Shown here: positions 7,852 to 16,225 of the stretch, piece by piece | How the letters are laid out: each line of letters opens with the position of its first letter | Numbering within the stretch: the first letter of the stretch is position 1 | NCBI GenBank assembly: GCA_900318065.1 | Contig: ONIY01000006.1 | Coordinates: 1-64,000, forward strand | DNA length: 64,000 nt | Reading direction: 5' to 3' | From: an uncultured Prevotellaceae bacterium | GTDB taxonomy: Bacteria; Bacteroidota; Bacteroidia; Bacteroidales; Muribaculaceae | Notes under the pieces: generated by a model | Told to the model about the DNA's origin: nothing | The model's input: the letters and a program-made list of their open reading frames with translations, nothing else | The model's database searches: none | Program-made: the position numbers and the translations under genes

Positions 7852-10068
7852 CTAATATAGAGTCAGTACCACGCAACTCATACCAGCAGGAGCCACCAGC
7901 ACCTCCAATATTGGCTTTGTCACACCTTTAGCCATCATTTCCTCCGCTTTTTTATCAAACTCTTCATAATCGGTTTCACTAAAGTCGTTAGGGCCATTAG
8001 GATGCGAATGCCACTCGCCCACATATCCGAACGTAGCTCCGGAACGACGCTCAACATGCGACAGCTTCTTCTTTACGCCCTTTTTCCCTAAGACCAAATA
8101 GTCTCCTCTATGTATCGTATCTTCTGGCGCCTCAATAGTGTCTATGACATGTATCGTCTTTGTCTTAAGATTGCATTGTCCTAAAAGGTATCCGCCTGTT
8201 TCATATCCGCCAGCCGCCTCGGTCTGCTCCTCTATATCCTTAAATGCATGCTCACCTATACGAACCTTCCAGGGGCTTGCATCAAAACTATAGTATGGAG
8301 ATTCTTCTATTCTTTGAACTGTCAGGCTTCCGTCTTCGTCACATTTATATATCCAACAGCCGCCATCAGGATATTTACCCGCAAAGACATCCTTAATCGT
8401 AATACTCATCGCTGAAGCATACAATGAGATGACATCGTCCGCCAGTATGAATGTTTCCGAATTACAGCCAAGCCCCACATTTAATAATGCTGACGGTTCC
8501 TGCGACACCGCCTTCTCCCTCATTAGATAATTGCAAACAAAATCATCGGTCTTGTATTGGGCATAGAATGTCGCCATTAAGTCATCCAGTCTTGCCCCGT
8601 CACCTTTACCTTCGCACAACAACAAACCGAAACTCCCATTATCATATATAGCCGCACTAATGGCTGTCGGTCTGTTCTCTATATTCACCAACTGATTGTT
8701 AACCACCTTCGAGGCTGTAAAATCAAGGAGGTAGTCGGGCTTTCGCTGACTCATGATGTCCGCGTCCTCTAAGACTGACTTGATGCCCTTACGGGAAGAG
8801 CCTGCCTTTATCCCTTCAAGGCAGTACATAAGGTCAGTAACTCTTTCCAATTCGCTGGCCTTATTCTTATTCACCGAATCATCGAAGAGCACATGACGGC
8901 TCAGATTATGCTCACTCAACGTATCTGGATCCGAAAACAGGATATTGGTGATACCGGCACGAACCAAGTGCATCGCGATTTTTGAGCCAAGGGCTCCGCA
9001 ACCTGCAATGATTAAGGATGGGTTTATTCCCATATCCAAGTTTGATATCTCGTGCGCCTTCCTGTTTGTGAATGGTGATTCATGCATGTGGGATTGCACC
9101 TTCGATGTGGGTGTCACCACATATTTCCCTTTATTATCAGTGTCACACATTATTTCAAAATTCACAAATTGGTAGAAAGAATTCACACCTATCAGCTTCT
9201 TGCTTCTTCTTATCGCCAGGATAATAATAACGCTCGCACTATCGCCATTCGTTCTACCTATAGTTCCATTAACCGCATCCTCTATTTCCACGCCATGCTT
9301 GCTGGCATAGTTCTGGAGTTCCAAATACGTCTTTGGCATTACAACATCATATCCGTCACAACTCTTTTTACTGCCATCCCAGCATACCGAACCGGGAATT
9401 ATATCATTTTTAGCCAGTCCGGGCAATTTCAAAAGCCAGAAGTTAGCACTTGTCAGTCTGATTAATTTCTTTTCCGACAGCTTACAAACAGCTATAAAGA
9501 TATCTTTCTGCTGGCCGTCAGCCTTGCCTATCTCGTCCGATAGTTGCTCATAGTCATATATGATGGTTGCAGTATACCCCTCAAGTCTCAATGGCTCAAA
9601 CTCTCCGCCGTTTTCTATATTAACTCCTGATGCCAAATCATCATACCACGACCGTAGATGCTTGACAAAGTCTTCTATCTCCATATTGGCAAACCACTCG
9701 TCGCCGTTACCTCGAAACAGGCAAATGGGCCTGAGTCCGTTCCTGTCACAATAGATATGAGGGGCATGGGCAAAATCAAAATCGTTACGGCCAATATACG
9801 CACGTGGCACTCTGTCTGGATAATCAGAAGTAAACTCCACAAACACAGGCTCCACGGCTCGCACCAATGCCGTAGCCTCATCATACCTTGTCGGTAGGTC
9901 TAGCGTCAAATCCAACCTGACTACAACAGAGCTATGATAACGGTAATAGACATTATCAAAAGAGACGCCATGCATTCTGGCGACTCTTTTGACATCTTTT
10001 TGTACACATTGCGGGACTTCCCTCATCGTACACTCATTGAATTGCGGATAATCGTTACTTACTGCCAT
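7852..10068 (-). CDS. E2-E1-JAB triple-fusion ubiquitin-like conjugation enzyme
   Basis: A 738-residue protein from the ATG at 10068; a longer frame reaches 10224 but overlaps the upstream gene by 170 bp. Residues about 1-150 look like a bacterial E2 (APHIYCDRNGLRPICLF, candidate Cys). A ThiF/E1 domain follows with the nucleotide loop IIAGCGALGSKIAMHL and a candidate catalytic Cys in GLGCNSETF. The C-terminus is a JAB/JAMM isopeptidase: the Glu of ETGGYLLGQ and the zinc motif EWHSHPNGPNDFSETD. E1-E2 would activate and transfer a protein C-terminus and JAB would process or remove it, like Cap2 plus Cap3 of type II CBASS but in one chain. No ubiquitin-like protein or CD-NTase is adjacent. Confidence 0.85.
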   Translation of the reverse strand: MAVSNDYPQFNECTMREVPQCVQKDVKRVARMHGVSFDNVYYRYHSSVVVRLDLTLDLPTRYDEATALVRAVEPVFVEFTSDYPDRVPRAYIGRNDFDFAHAPHIYCDRNGLRPICLFRGNGDEWFANMEIEDFVKHLRSWYDDLASGVNIENGGEFEPLRLEGYTATIIYDYEQLSDEIGKADGQQKDIFIAVCKLSEKKLIRLTSANFWLLKLPGLAKNDIIPGSVCWDGSKKSCDGYDVVMPKTYLELQNYASKHGVEIEDAVNGTIGRTNGDSASVIIILAIRRSKKLIGVNSFYQFVNFEIMCDTDNKGKYVVTPTSKVQSHMHESPFTNRKAHEISNLDMGINPSLIIAGCGALGSKIAMHLVRAGITNILFSDPDTLSEHNLSRHVLFDDSVNKNKASELERVTDLMYCLEGIKAGSSRKGIKSVLEDADIMSQRKPDYLLDFTASKVVNNQLVNIENRPTAISAAIYDNGSFGLLLCEGKGDGARLDDLMATFYAQYKTDDFVCNYLMREKAVSQEPSALLNVGLGCNSETFILADDVISLYASAMSITIKDVFAGKYPDGGCWIYKCDEDGSLTVQRIEESPYYSFDASPWKVRIGEHAFKDIEEQTEAAGGYETGGYLLGQCNLKTKTIHVIDTIEAPEDTIHRGDYLVLGKKGVKKKLSHVERRSGATFGYVGEWHSHPNGPNDFSETDYEEFDKKAEEMMAKGVTKPILEVLVAPAGMSCVVLTLY

Positions 10069-11206
10069 AGGTTGATTTTCTTCCCGTTGTTCCACTGCTG
10101 CCGACGGCGGCTCCTGCCGAACCTGTCTGCTGATTCTTGTCCTTTCTCTGAAAACCGCTGGACGTGACCTCGTACACCACTGGCTTGGGGTTCTTCGAGT
10201 CCGGTTCCTCAGCCAAAGAGACAAACTTGTCCGAACCTATCAGTTTTACATATTCCTTTTTGGCAGGATAATGAGGCGGATTGTCATCGTCATCCTTAAT
10301 CTGCTTCGACGATGCAATAATTACCGCCCCACTTGTTTTGTGGTCTTTAATCAGATTCTTTGACGAGTCTACAGGTTCATCCGTCTCTCCCTTCTTATAA
10401 GGCACATCGTTGAAGTATGTCCAAGAACAGTGATGGGGTGCCAAGAAAATATCAAAGTCTAATTTGTCTTTATTGCTATGGGAAGAACTTTGGTTCTGAA
10501 TCTCCTCCCATATATAGTGATCGGCATCTCCACCAAACAGGTACAACGCGGATGGCTCAGTATTCGTTCTGACATATTTGAACCTTGCTTGCATCACGAT
10601 GGATGTCACATTCTTGTCCGACTCTGCCCGTCCATCAACCAGACTATCCTTGAATGGAGAATGAACAAAGAATTCCAGTAATGGCATGGTCTTGCCATTC
10701 ACCTTCTTTATCGTCTCCCCTGGTATATAAGAAGGCACTTTTTCATACTTCTTGTCTCCATCATATCCGATGATGACAAGTCGGTTGCCTGCCTTGTTTT
10801 TGTCTGGAGAATCCTCATCCCACAACTTACGACGTCTGTTGGCCTCCTTCTTCAATGCCTTTGCTGGCGTGCTGGTAGCATCAGAGAAAAGCATTGGTGT
10901 CACCATCAACTCATCAATAATAACGAGGTCATCCTCCAAGTCATCATCAGAGTAATCATCTGGATTACCTAAATAGTAATTGGTGTCAATACCCCTACAG
11001 TGGTCCTCGTCGGGGTGCGTCAGCATAAACAAGTCCAGATGGTACCTGCCTTCGCTGTCAGTTGTCAACTCGTTCAACAAATCTTCCATAACATCATAAC
11101 AATCATCATTATTTCTGATGTTTGCGTCAATCTGAATGGTAGTCTTATCGACCTTAATTAAAACGGTATCACCATTATCTACCGGATAAAACTTAATCTT
11201 ACTCAT
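10055..11206 (-). CDS. MBL-fold metallo-hydrolase with Gly/Ser-rich tail
   Basis: A 383-residue protein with the metallo-beta-lactamase signature HPDEDHCRG near residue 63 (HxxxDH) and later metal ligands in FGGDADH and APHHCSW. It belongs to the ComEC/Rec2-like group of MBL hydrolases. The last 25 residues are low-complexity (GSAGAAVGSSGTTG, then basic, ending YGSK). The 3' end overlaps the E2-E1-JAB start by 14 bp. MBL enzymes of this kind cut phosphodiester or related bonds; the substrate is unknown. The flexible tail could be what the E1/E2 enzyme acts on. Confidence 0.8.
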   Translation of the reverse strand: MSKIKFYPVDNGDTVLIKVDKTTIQIDANIRNNDDCYDVMEDLLNELTTDSEGRYHLDLFMLTHPDEDHCRGIDTNYYLGNPDDYSDDDLEDDLVIIDELMVTPMLFSDATSTPAKALKKEANRRRKLWDEDSPDKNKAGNRLVIIGYDGDKKYEKVPSYIPGETIKKVNGKTMPLLEFFVHSPFKDSLVDGRAESDKNVTSIVMQARFKYVRTNTEPSALYLFGGDADHYIWEEIQNQSSSHSNKDKLDFDIFLAPHHCSWTYFNDVPYKKGETDEPVDSSKNLIKDHKTSGAVIIASSKQIKDDDDNPPHYPAKKEYVKLIGSDKFVSLAEEPDSKNPKPVVYEVTSSGFQRKDKNQQTGSAGAAVGSSGTTGRKSTYGSK

Positions 11207-11215
11207 ATTCTTTTT

Positions 11216-11959
11216 CTAAAAATAGTTATTTTCATTATCATCTAAGTTCATAAACACATCATACATTCTCTTGGCAAATGTTCTTCCGTTACAATATGCC
11301 ACCCATGCTACCGGTATCGTAAGTATCAATATCAGCAGGCCTATCCCTGCAAGATGCTCTCCAAGAGGCAGCTCATAATACCATTTGTTAATTGCGGCCA
11401 TTACAAATACCAGTATGGCATCAACCAACAACGCAGCCGTTAGGTTTCGCCAGAATCCATACAGATAATTCTGCTCGAATCGTATATCATCAAACCTCGT
11501 TACATCAAGCAGCCACATTACGGCTTCATCAATACGCTTCACGTACTTTTTGTTTTTATAGGTCTTGGGCTTGTATTTCTGGAGATCTATTTTCTTATGG
11601 ATCATTATCTTTCCTCTTATTTCAGTCCTCTGCTCCTCAGTATAAGTGTTGTCATTGCTATAAAGAATGCGTGTTGTTGGTTTCAATCGATCACAGAAAA
11701 GAATTCGTTCAGGATAAAACTTAGCAATTGATTGGAGCATAAACTTAAGCAAAAACAGCAAGGCTGCACTGATGGCAGAAATTGACAAAAGGTAAGTAAG
11801 GGCTTTTAACCACACATTTACCCCCATCATATCATTAACTCCCATAGCCACACCTAAGATAATAGGTACAGCCAAGCTCAAATACGCAGGGTACTTTCTG
11901 GCTTTCATGTTATACTCTTTATTTCTTTTCTCTTTTGTTTCTCTGTCAATTTGTATCAT
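11216..11959 (-). CDS. Four-TM membrane protein of the E2-E1-JAB cassette
   Basis: A 247-residue protein with hydrophobic segments near residues 24-42, 50-74, 170-190 and 200-222. A basic cytosolic loop between the second and third carries repeated K/Y residues (DLQKYKPKTYKNKKYVKR). An internal ATG at codon 18 (MKARKYPAYL) is an alternative start. It is the first gene of the cassette, 9 bp before the MBL gene. Membrane proteins in such conflict cassettes are often the killing effectors; that role here is inference. I do not recognise a named family. Confidence 0.6.
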   Translation of the reverse strand: MIQIDRETKEKRNKEYNMKARKYPAYLSLAVPIILGVAMGVNDMMGVNVWLKALTYLLSISAISAALLFLLKFMLQSIAKFYPERILFCDRLKPTTRILYSNDNTYTEEQRTEIRGKIMIHKKIDLQKYKPKTYKNKKYVKRIDEAVMWLLDVTRFDDIRFEQNYLYGFWRNLTAALLVDAILVFVMAAINKWYYELPLGEHLAGIGLLILILTIPVAWVAYCNGRTFAKRMYDVFMNLDDNENNYF

Positions 11960-11988
11960 ACATATATTTTAATTTAAATTTTCGCCTG

Positions 11989-12020
11989 CAAAATTACAAC
12001 TTATACACAAATTCACAAAA
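11989..12020 (-). promoter_or_regulatory. Bacteroidota-type promoter for the E2-E1-JAB cassette
   Basis: On the minus strand TTTG (12020-12017) is followed after 20 bp by TAATTTTG (11996-11989), which matches the -33/-7 (TAnnTTTG) consensus of Bacteroidota. It lies 30 bp upstream of the membrane-protein ATG. Confidence 0.6.
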
Positions 12021-12021
12021 T

Positions 12022-12052
12022 ATTTTGCTGGCAAAATGTGAAAATATCACAT
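12022..12052. promoter_or_regulatory. Two overlapping palindromes between divergent promoters
   Basis: ATTTTGC-TG-GCAAAAT (12022-12037) overlaps ATGTGA-AAATA-TCACAT (12036-12052). They lie exactly between the leftward cassette promoter and the rightward ATPase promoter, so they are candidate operators that could control both. Confidence 0.5.
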
Positions 12053-12089
12053 TTCGCATCCTCCATATAAAATGTTCCCCACCATTTTC

Positions 12090-12120
12090 TTGCTTAAATG
12101 AGATTAATTCGTTACCTTTG
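12090..12120 (+). promoter_or_regulatory. Bacteroidota-type promoter for the orphan ATPase
   Basis: TTGC at 12090-12093 and TACCTTTG at 12113-12120 (TAnnTTTG), about 19-20 bp apart, 35 bp before the ATG at 12155. Confidence 0.65.
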
Positions 12121-12154
12121 CAACCATGTTTAATAATAATTGTATATTATATAT

Positions 12155-13531
12155 ATGTTACAGCAATTCACGGCAGTTAATTTTCTGTCTTTCAAGGGTC
12201 AAGAGGTTTTCAAACTGAAACCCAGCAGGGGCACATTAAAAAGTCATCACAAGGTAGAACCAGTTAAAGGATTTACTGTTTTGAAGACAGCTATTATGTT
12301 TGGTGCCAACGCCAGCGGAAAGAGCAATTTTGTCAAGGGCATCGATCTTGGGAAAAGACTTGTGCTCGAAGGAACCCCAATAGGTAATCCCATGGAATAT
12401 CACCCCTTCCGCTTACATGCTGAAAACAAGAAAAAAGACACCACTTTCATCTACGTGATTTTGTGTAACAACAAAAAATACGAATACGGCTTTAGTTACA
12501 ATGCAGAGCGAGTTTCAAAAGAATGGCTAAAGCAAATCACAAAAAAAACAGAATACTCTATTTTCGAAAGAAACATAAACGCAGATAATTCTTTCGACAT
12601 TTCATATCTTCTCAAACTCAATAAGAAAGAAAGCGAAAAACAGTTCCTGACAGTATTTGCCAAGGCCACTCCCCCAAAATCATTATTCCTCCATGAAGTT
12701 TTAAGCCGCAATGTTCATGATAATGTATCGAACATTGAAGACCTTGAAAACATTCTGGCTTGGTTCATCAATACACTTAAGACCATTTTCCCTGCAACTC
12801 CTTATAAACAGGGTAGTATGCTAAAAGCAGTTGACGACAACAAACTAAAGGAAGGTTTTGGTGCAATACTGCGCTTTTTTGATACAGGCATTGCATCAAT
12901 CGACTTGGAAAAAGTAGATTTCAATAAATTGGGAATCCCGCAGGATTTGAAAAACTTAATACAAACAGATTTATCCAAATCAAACACAAACGAAGCCTTT
13001 GGTTCACTCCGTTTCGAAGATAATCTCTATTTGATAACTATATCAGATGGAGATATTGTCGCAAAGAAACTAATGATTATTCATAAACGCATTGATGTTG
13101 ATGATTATGAATTATTCTCCATCGGTGAAGAAAGCGATGGCACACAACGACTATTCGATTTTATTCCCCTAATATTAGATTTCATACAAGGCGACAAAGT
13201 TTTTATAATCGACGAAATGGAACGCAGTTTACATCCTGCATTAATGATAAAATTGATAGAACTTTATTATAAGTATTCAGAAGAGATATCAACTCAACTG
13301 ATATTCACGACTCACAATAGTTCACTAATGAGTTATGAATTGTTGCGTAGCGATGAAATATGGATTGTCAACAAATCATCTAGTGGTATAAGTTCTTTGA
13401 GTCGATTCGACGAATCCTATAATCCACGGTTTGACAAGATACTACAACCACAGTATCTTAAAGGTGAATATGATGGCATTCCAAGATTTGATGAAGAAGA
13501 GTTGCTAAAACTCATCAGACTCCTAAGATAA
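12155..13531 (+). CDS. Orphan RloA/OLD-like AAA ATPase
   Basis: A 458-residue ATPase from ATG 12155 (MLQQFTAVNFLSF); an in-frame ATG 15 bp earlier is possible. It has Walker A MFGANASGKSNFV, the signature-like GEESDGTQRLFDF, Walker B VFIIDEMERSLHP and H-loop LIFTTHNSSLM, in the AAA_15/AAA_21 order. It resembles the RloA gene at 3274-4551 in build but has no RloB or other nuclease partner behind it. It is divergent from the E2-E1-JAB cassette and shares its control region. A defence role is likely from context; it may act alone or with that cassette. Confidence 0.75.
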   Translation: MLQQFTAVNFLSFKGQEVFKLKPSRGTLKSHHKVEPVKGFTVLKTAIMFGANASGKSNFVKGIDLGKRLVLEGTPIGNPMEYHPFRLHAENKKKDTTFIYVILCNNKKYEYGFSYNAERVSKEWLKQITKKTEYSIFERNINADNSFDISYLLKLNKKESEKQFLTVFAKATPPKSLFLHEVLSRNVHDNVSNIEDLENILAWFINTLKTIFPATPYKQGSMLKAVDDNKLKEGFGAILRFFDTGIASIDLEKVDFNKLGIPQDLKNLIQTDLSKSNTNEAFGSLRFEDNLYLITISDGDIVAKKLMIIHKRIDVDDYELFSIGEESDGTQRLFDFIPLILDFIQGDKVFIIDEMERSLHPALMIKLIELYYKYSEEISTQLIFTTHNSSLMSYELLRSDEIWIVNKSSSGISSLSRFDESYNPRFDKILQPQYLKGEYDGIPRFDEEELLKLIRLLR

Positions 13532-14265
13532 ACACCCATACAAACATCTTTAGCCACACACAAATATGGCATATATCACACTAAAATAGACAATTTTAGA
13601 CGAATTTAATCATTTAAAGTGCAAAAACAAATTAGCAATGTTTATGTGAATGTTGAACTAGAGAAATCTTAAAGATTGGTGTGATGAGAGAATTATAAGT
13701 ATAGAAGTATAGAAAATGAAATACTTTCAATCAATAAAGAAATTAAAGAACTTAAGAAACAAGAGCGTCAAGTTTTTTACTTGCATCTAATTCTAGAGTT
13801 AAGTTCTTTTATTTCAGCACGAAATAATGCATTAAACAAAAAGCTAGATGAAAATGAAGAAAAAGATAAGAAGCGTGAAGAATTTTAATCTTTACTAAAC
13901 ACCATTAATTCATACAAACAAATCTTTATGATGAAATGGGTATTAGTATAATACTAACATTTAAATTGAAGGATGAGGCCTCATTATTAGACTTTTATTT
14001 GAATAGAAACCGCCATTAGGCGTTTTTTTGTTATAGGTATGGTGCTGCACCATGCTTTTGTTTTTAGCTGGACTTTCCGCAGACTCTGCTTAAGAATTAT
14101 ATGTGATGTGGCCATAATAATTTTATGAAAGTTATCATTGCCGTACTGCTGTCAACAGAATCTTTTAAATTATAAAACGGTTGGTTTACATTTGTATTGA
14201 AAATCAACCGCTTTTTTATGATACTGACAATTAATGGACAACAGGTTGTGCTGAAGAAGGACGCA
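13532..14265. other. Non-coding region with a small start-less ORF
   Basis: About 730 bp of AT-rich DNA. A plus-strand open frame at about 13693-13888 (EILSINKEIKELKKQERQVF and a charged end DENEEKDKKREEF) would be a short coiled-coil protein but lacks a start codon, so it is probably a remnant. A terminator lies at 14005-14029. I see nothing else that I can name. Confidence 0.4.
14005..14029 (+). terminator. Terminator hairpin CGCC-ATTA-GGCG with T tract
   Basis: AAACCGCC-ATTA-GGCGTTTTTTT: CGCC at 14011-14014, GGCG at 14019-14022, then seven T. It lies far behind the orphan ATPase and may end its transcript or that of the small remnant. Confidence 0.55.
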
Positions 14266-14300
14266 TAGATAAAAAAAGAAAAGCGACATCAAAATCGCTC
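14266..14300 (-). terminator. Terminator of the serine-recombinase operon
   Basis: On the minus strand AGCGA-TTTTGATG-TCGCT (14299-14282) is followed by a T-rich tail. It lies 16 bp after the stop of the 14316-14555 gene. Confidence 0.65.
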
Positions 14301-14315
14301 TTCTCTTGTTGTGGT

Positions 14316-14555
14316 TTAGAAGTAGTTGAAATTACCTCTTTCCCTCCATTTTAATCGTTTAATGACTCTTATTGTCTTGGCTTTGGGAAATTTTCTCTTA
14401 GCCTTGATGTAAGCAGTTATTTTGTTAGTGCTCTCAATGTACACCTTATTCCCATCAACCTTAACAATCCAAATGCTGGGTGTCGGGACGGTAGGTGTAG
14501 GAAGGCTTACAATAATTAGCCATTCCATTAGTTTCTCTAATAGTTTTTTCTTCAT
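14316..14555 (-). CDS. Small hypothetical protein behind the recombinase
   Basis: A 79-residue protein, MKKKLLEKLMEWLII and a basic C-terminal half (TAYIKAKRKFPKAKTIRVIK). Its ATG overlaps the TGA of the recombinase 3' part (ATGA), so it was translated coupled to it before the phage inserted. It now lies downstream of the prophage and may have lost its promoter. No family recognised. Confidence 0.6.
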   Translation of the reverse strand: MKKKLLEKLMEWLIIVSLPTPTVPTPSIWIVKVDGNKVYIESTNKITAYIKAKRKFPKAKTIRVIKRLKWRERGNFNYF

Positions 14556-14781
14556 AATTTAAACTGTTTTTTGATTCGTTGGATTGTTGATATTGAGGTG
14601 CTGGTAAGTTTCGCTGTGTTCCTGATTGAGTAACCACGTTTCAGCAGCGATATGACCTCCTTGTACTCCTCACGTTTTTTATCCTCGCTCTTGATGCTCC
14701 CAGTCTTGCGTCCCAACTTGCCACCATTTCTCACATATTGGGCCCGTCCTGAATTCAAGCGGTACTGGATATTACTCCTCT
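14552..14781 (-). pseudogene. Serine recombinase, 3' part (HTH_7 domain), cut by prophage
   Basis: Reading from the junction at 14781 the frame gives RSNIQYRLNSGRAQYVRNGG, LGRKTGS and a helix-turn-helix GYSIRNTAKLTSTSISTIQR. This is the C-terminal end of a resolvase-type serine recombinase (linker helix plus HTH_7). There is no native start; a TTG at 14758 could be used. The catalytic N-terminal part is at 55963-56377 on the same strand. Joining the two at the duplicated CCTCT gives GNIER-SNIQYRLNSGR with no frame change. Confidence 0.9.
14777..14781. repeat. Target-site duplication CCTCT (left)
   Basis: CCTCT is the host sequence directly left of the prophage. The same five bases follow its right end (55958-55962). 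Five base pairs is the duplication size of Mu-type transposition. Confidence 0.9.
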
Positions 14782-15415
14782 ATGGGGCACAGAACGAAGC
14801 GTATAATGTAGAGAGGGGACGAAAAACACCGAAAGCCGTTTATTTACAAAGAGTTGCGAGGGTTGAGGCTATGAGGTCGGCACAAAACGAAACGTTTACA
14901 TAGGCTTACGTTTGCTTTACGTTTGAGGCAAATTCGTTTACGTCCGTGGGACGATAGATTTACGCACAGAGGGCTGCACGTTTACGCGTGTGGCCTTTTT
15001 TGTTTGCGTGTGGGTAAATCCTTTGTATGTGGGCGTTTAGCGCGTCTGTGGGCTTTATATTGCGTCCACGTTTGAACGGTGTTCTGATGGCATTAGAAGG
15101 CGGTGGGTCTGGAAAAGTCCGTGTTCCGGTCCCAGAGGGCGAAATTGGCGAAAAATGAGGGGTGGGGTTACAGGTGGGGTTACAAAGTGGGGTTACATTT
15201 TCGGAAAACTGGGGTTACAAAACTCTTGCCCACGCATACCGTGTGAGGGGGGGGCAACGAGCCAAAAAACGGAGTAAAGTGTAGGAAACTGACCCTTTTC
15301 GTGCAACTTTTTCGGGGGTGTAATCTGGCGTAAAGCCCCATAAATAGGGGATTTCTTATGTTCCGACCATGTGTTTAGGTGGGGGGAACACCCCTCACGG
15401 GGTATCAGGGGTACC
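14782..15415. promoter_or_regulatory. Prophage left end with terminal and operator-like repeats
   Basis: This 634-bp non-coding region starts with L1 GCACAGAACGAAGCGT (14787-14802) and has L2 GCACAAAACGAAACGTTT (14880-14897), both like the right-end repeats. Five or six TTTACG-type motifs follow between 14891 and 14988. TGGGGTTACA occurs four times at 15163, 15175, 15188 and 15210. These are candidate transposase and repressor binding sites. An 81-codon minus frame at 15193-15438 crosses the repeats and is not called. Confidence 0.6.
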
Positions 15416-16060
15416 CTACTCCAGTCGGATAATGCCAATGACGAGGGCTACGGCATAGATGTCCTCGTATGGTAGTTCAAACGGATCATATTCTTTGTTG
15501 TCGGAAACGATGAGGACGTGCTGCTTGTCAGATCCGGGCTTTATGCGCTTGATAATTGCACCCTGCGCCGTGTCAAGGACGTAGGGTTTGTTCCATTGGA
15601 AGAATAAGCCAGACATAGGGACACGTTGGCAAGCCACGATGTCACCAGAGATATATGTAGGCATCATGCTGTTTCCTTTTACTGGCATCAGGAAGTCGGC
15701 ACCGCTGAAAGCCGGTACCACATAACGCTCACATTCATACTCAAAAACAGATTGCTCCCCCGTCAGGGCACCAGCCATTGCACTGAATGGTATGAGTGGG
15801 ATGCCTTCTTTGGGGTTTTCTGTGAATTTTGCTTTTTGTGGTATGCTCTCACGAAGCATATTCCCTTCCCCTGTTACCAACCATATAGGCGAAAGTTCTG
15901 GATATACACTTAGGATATTTTCTAATTTATCCGTACCGATGGCCCCACCACTCTTTAAGGACTTTCCAAATGAGGCATTGGACATTCCTATGCTCTTTTC
16001 GAAGGCACTGACTGCAATGCCTTTCGAGTCGATAAATTGCTTTATTCTGTCTAAAATCAT
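15416..16060 (-). CDS. Phage repressor with S24/LexA-like peptidase domain
   Basis: A 214-residue protein from the ATG at 16060; the frame is open to 16150 but that extension lies in the promoter region. The N-terminus has a CI-type helix-turn-helix (AVSAFEKSIGMSNASFGKSL). The C-terminus is a LexA/S24 autoprotease with the catalytic Ser in GNSMMPTYISGDIV and Lys in AIIKRIKPG. It would keep the lytic genes off and self-cleave upon RecA activation. It is divergent from the early operon, the classic lysogeny switch layout. Confidence 0.9.
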   Translation of the reverse strand: MILDRIKQFIDSKGIAVSAFEKSIGMSNASFGKSLKSGGAIGTDKLENILSVYPELSPIWLVTGEGNMLRESIPQKAKFTENPKEGIPLIPFSAMAGALTGEQSVFEYECERYVVPAFSGADFLMPVKGNSMMPTYISGDIVACQRVPMSGLFFQWNKPYVLDTAQGAIIKRIKPGSDKQHVLIVSDNKEYDPFELPYEDIYAVALVIGIIRLE

Positions 16061-16119
16061 AGTCAAAACCAAAAAAAATCGCCCTAATTGAGAAAAAATC
16101 CTCAAAAAGTTTTTGTATT

Positions 16120-16141
16120 TAGGAAATTTCCTATATCTTTG
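16120..16141 (+). promoter_or_regulatory. Early promoter with 14-bp palindromic operator
   Basis: TAGGAAATTTCCTA (16120-16133) is a perfect palindrome directly before the -7 box TATCTTTG (16134-16141). It fits a repressor operator that blocks the rightward early promoter, 85 bp before the first early gene. Confidence 0.65.
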
Positions 16142-16225
16142 CAGCGTCATTCATTATTGAACGGCGCGCCAAAGGTACGAAAATTTGGCGAGATAGACGA
16201 ATTTTAACAGTTAAAACTTAAAAAT

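Noticed and set aside
15163-15219. TGGGGTTACA copies considered as a CRISPR array
   Set aside because: The unit is only 10 bp, spacers are 2-12 bp and uneven, and there are no cas genes.
15193-15438. 81-codon minus-strand frame at the prophage left end
   Set aside because: It runs through the TGGGGTTACA repeats and the repressor stop and has no protein-like composition.
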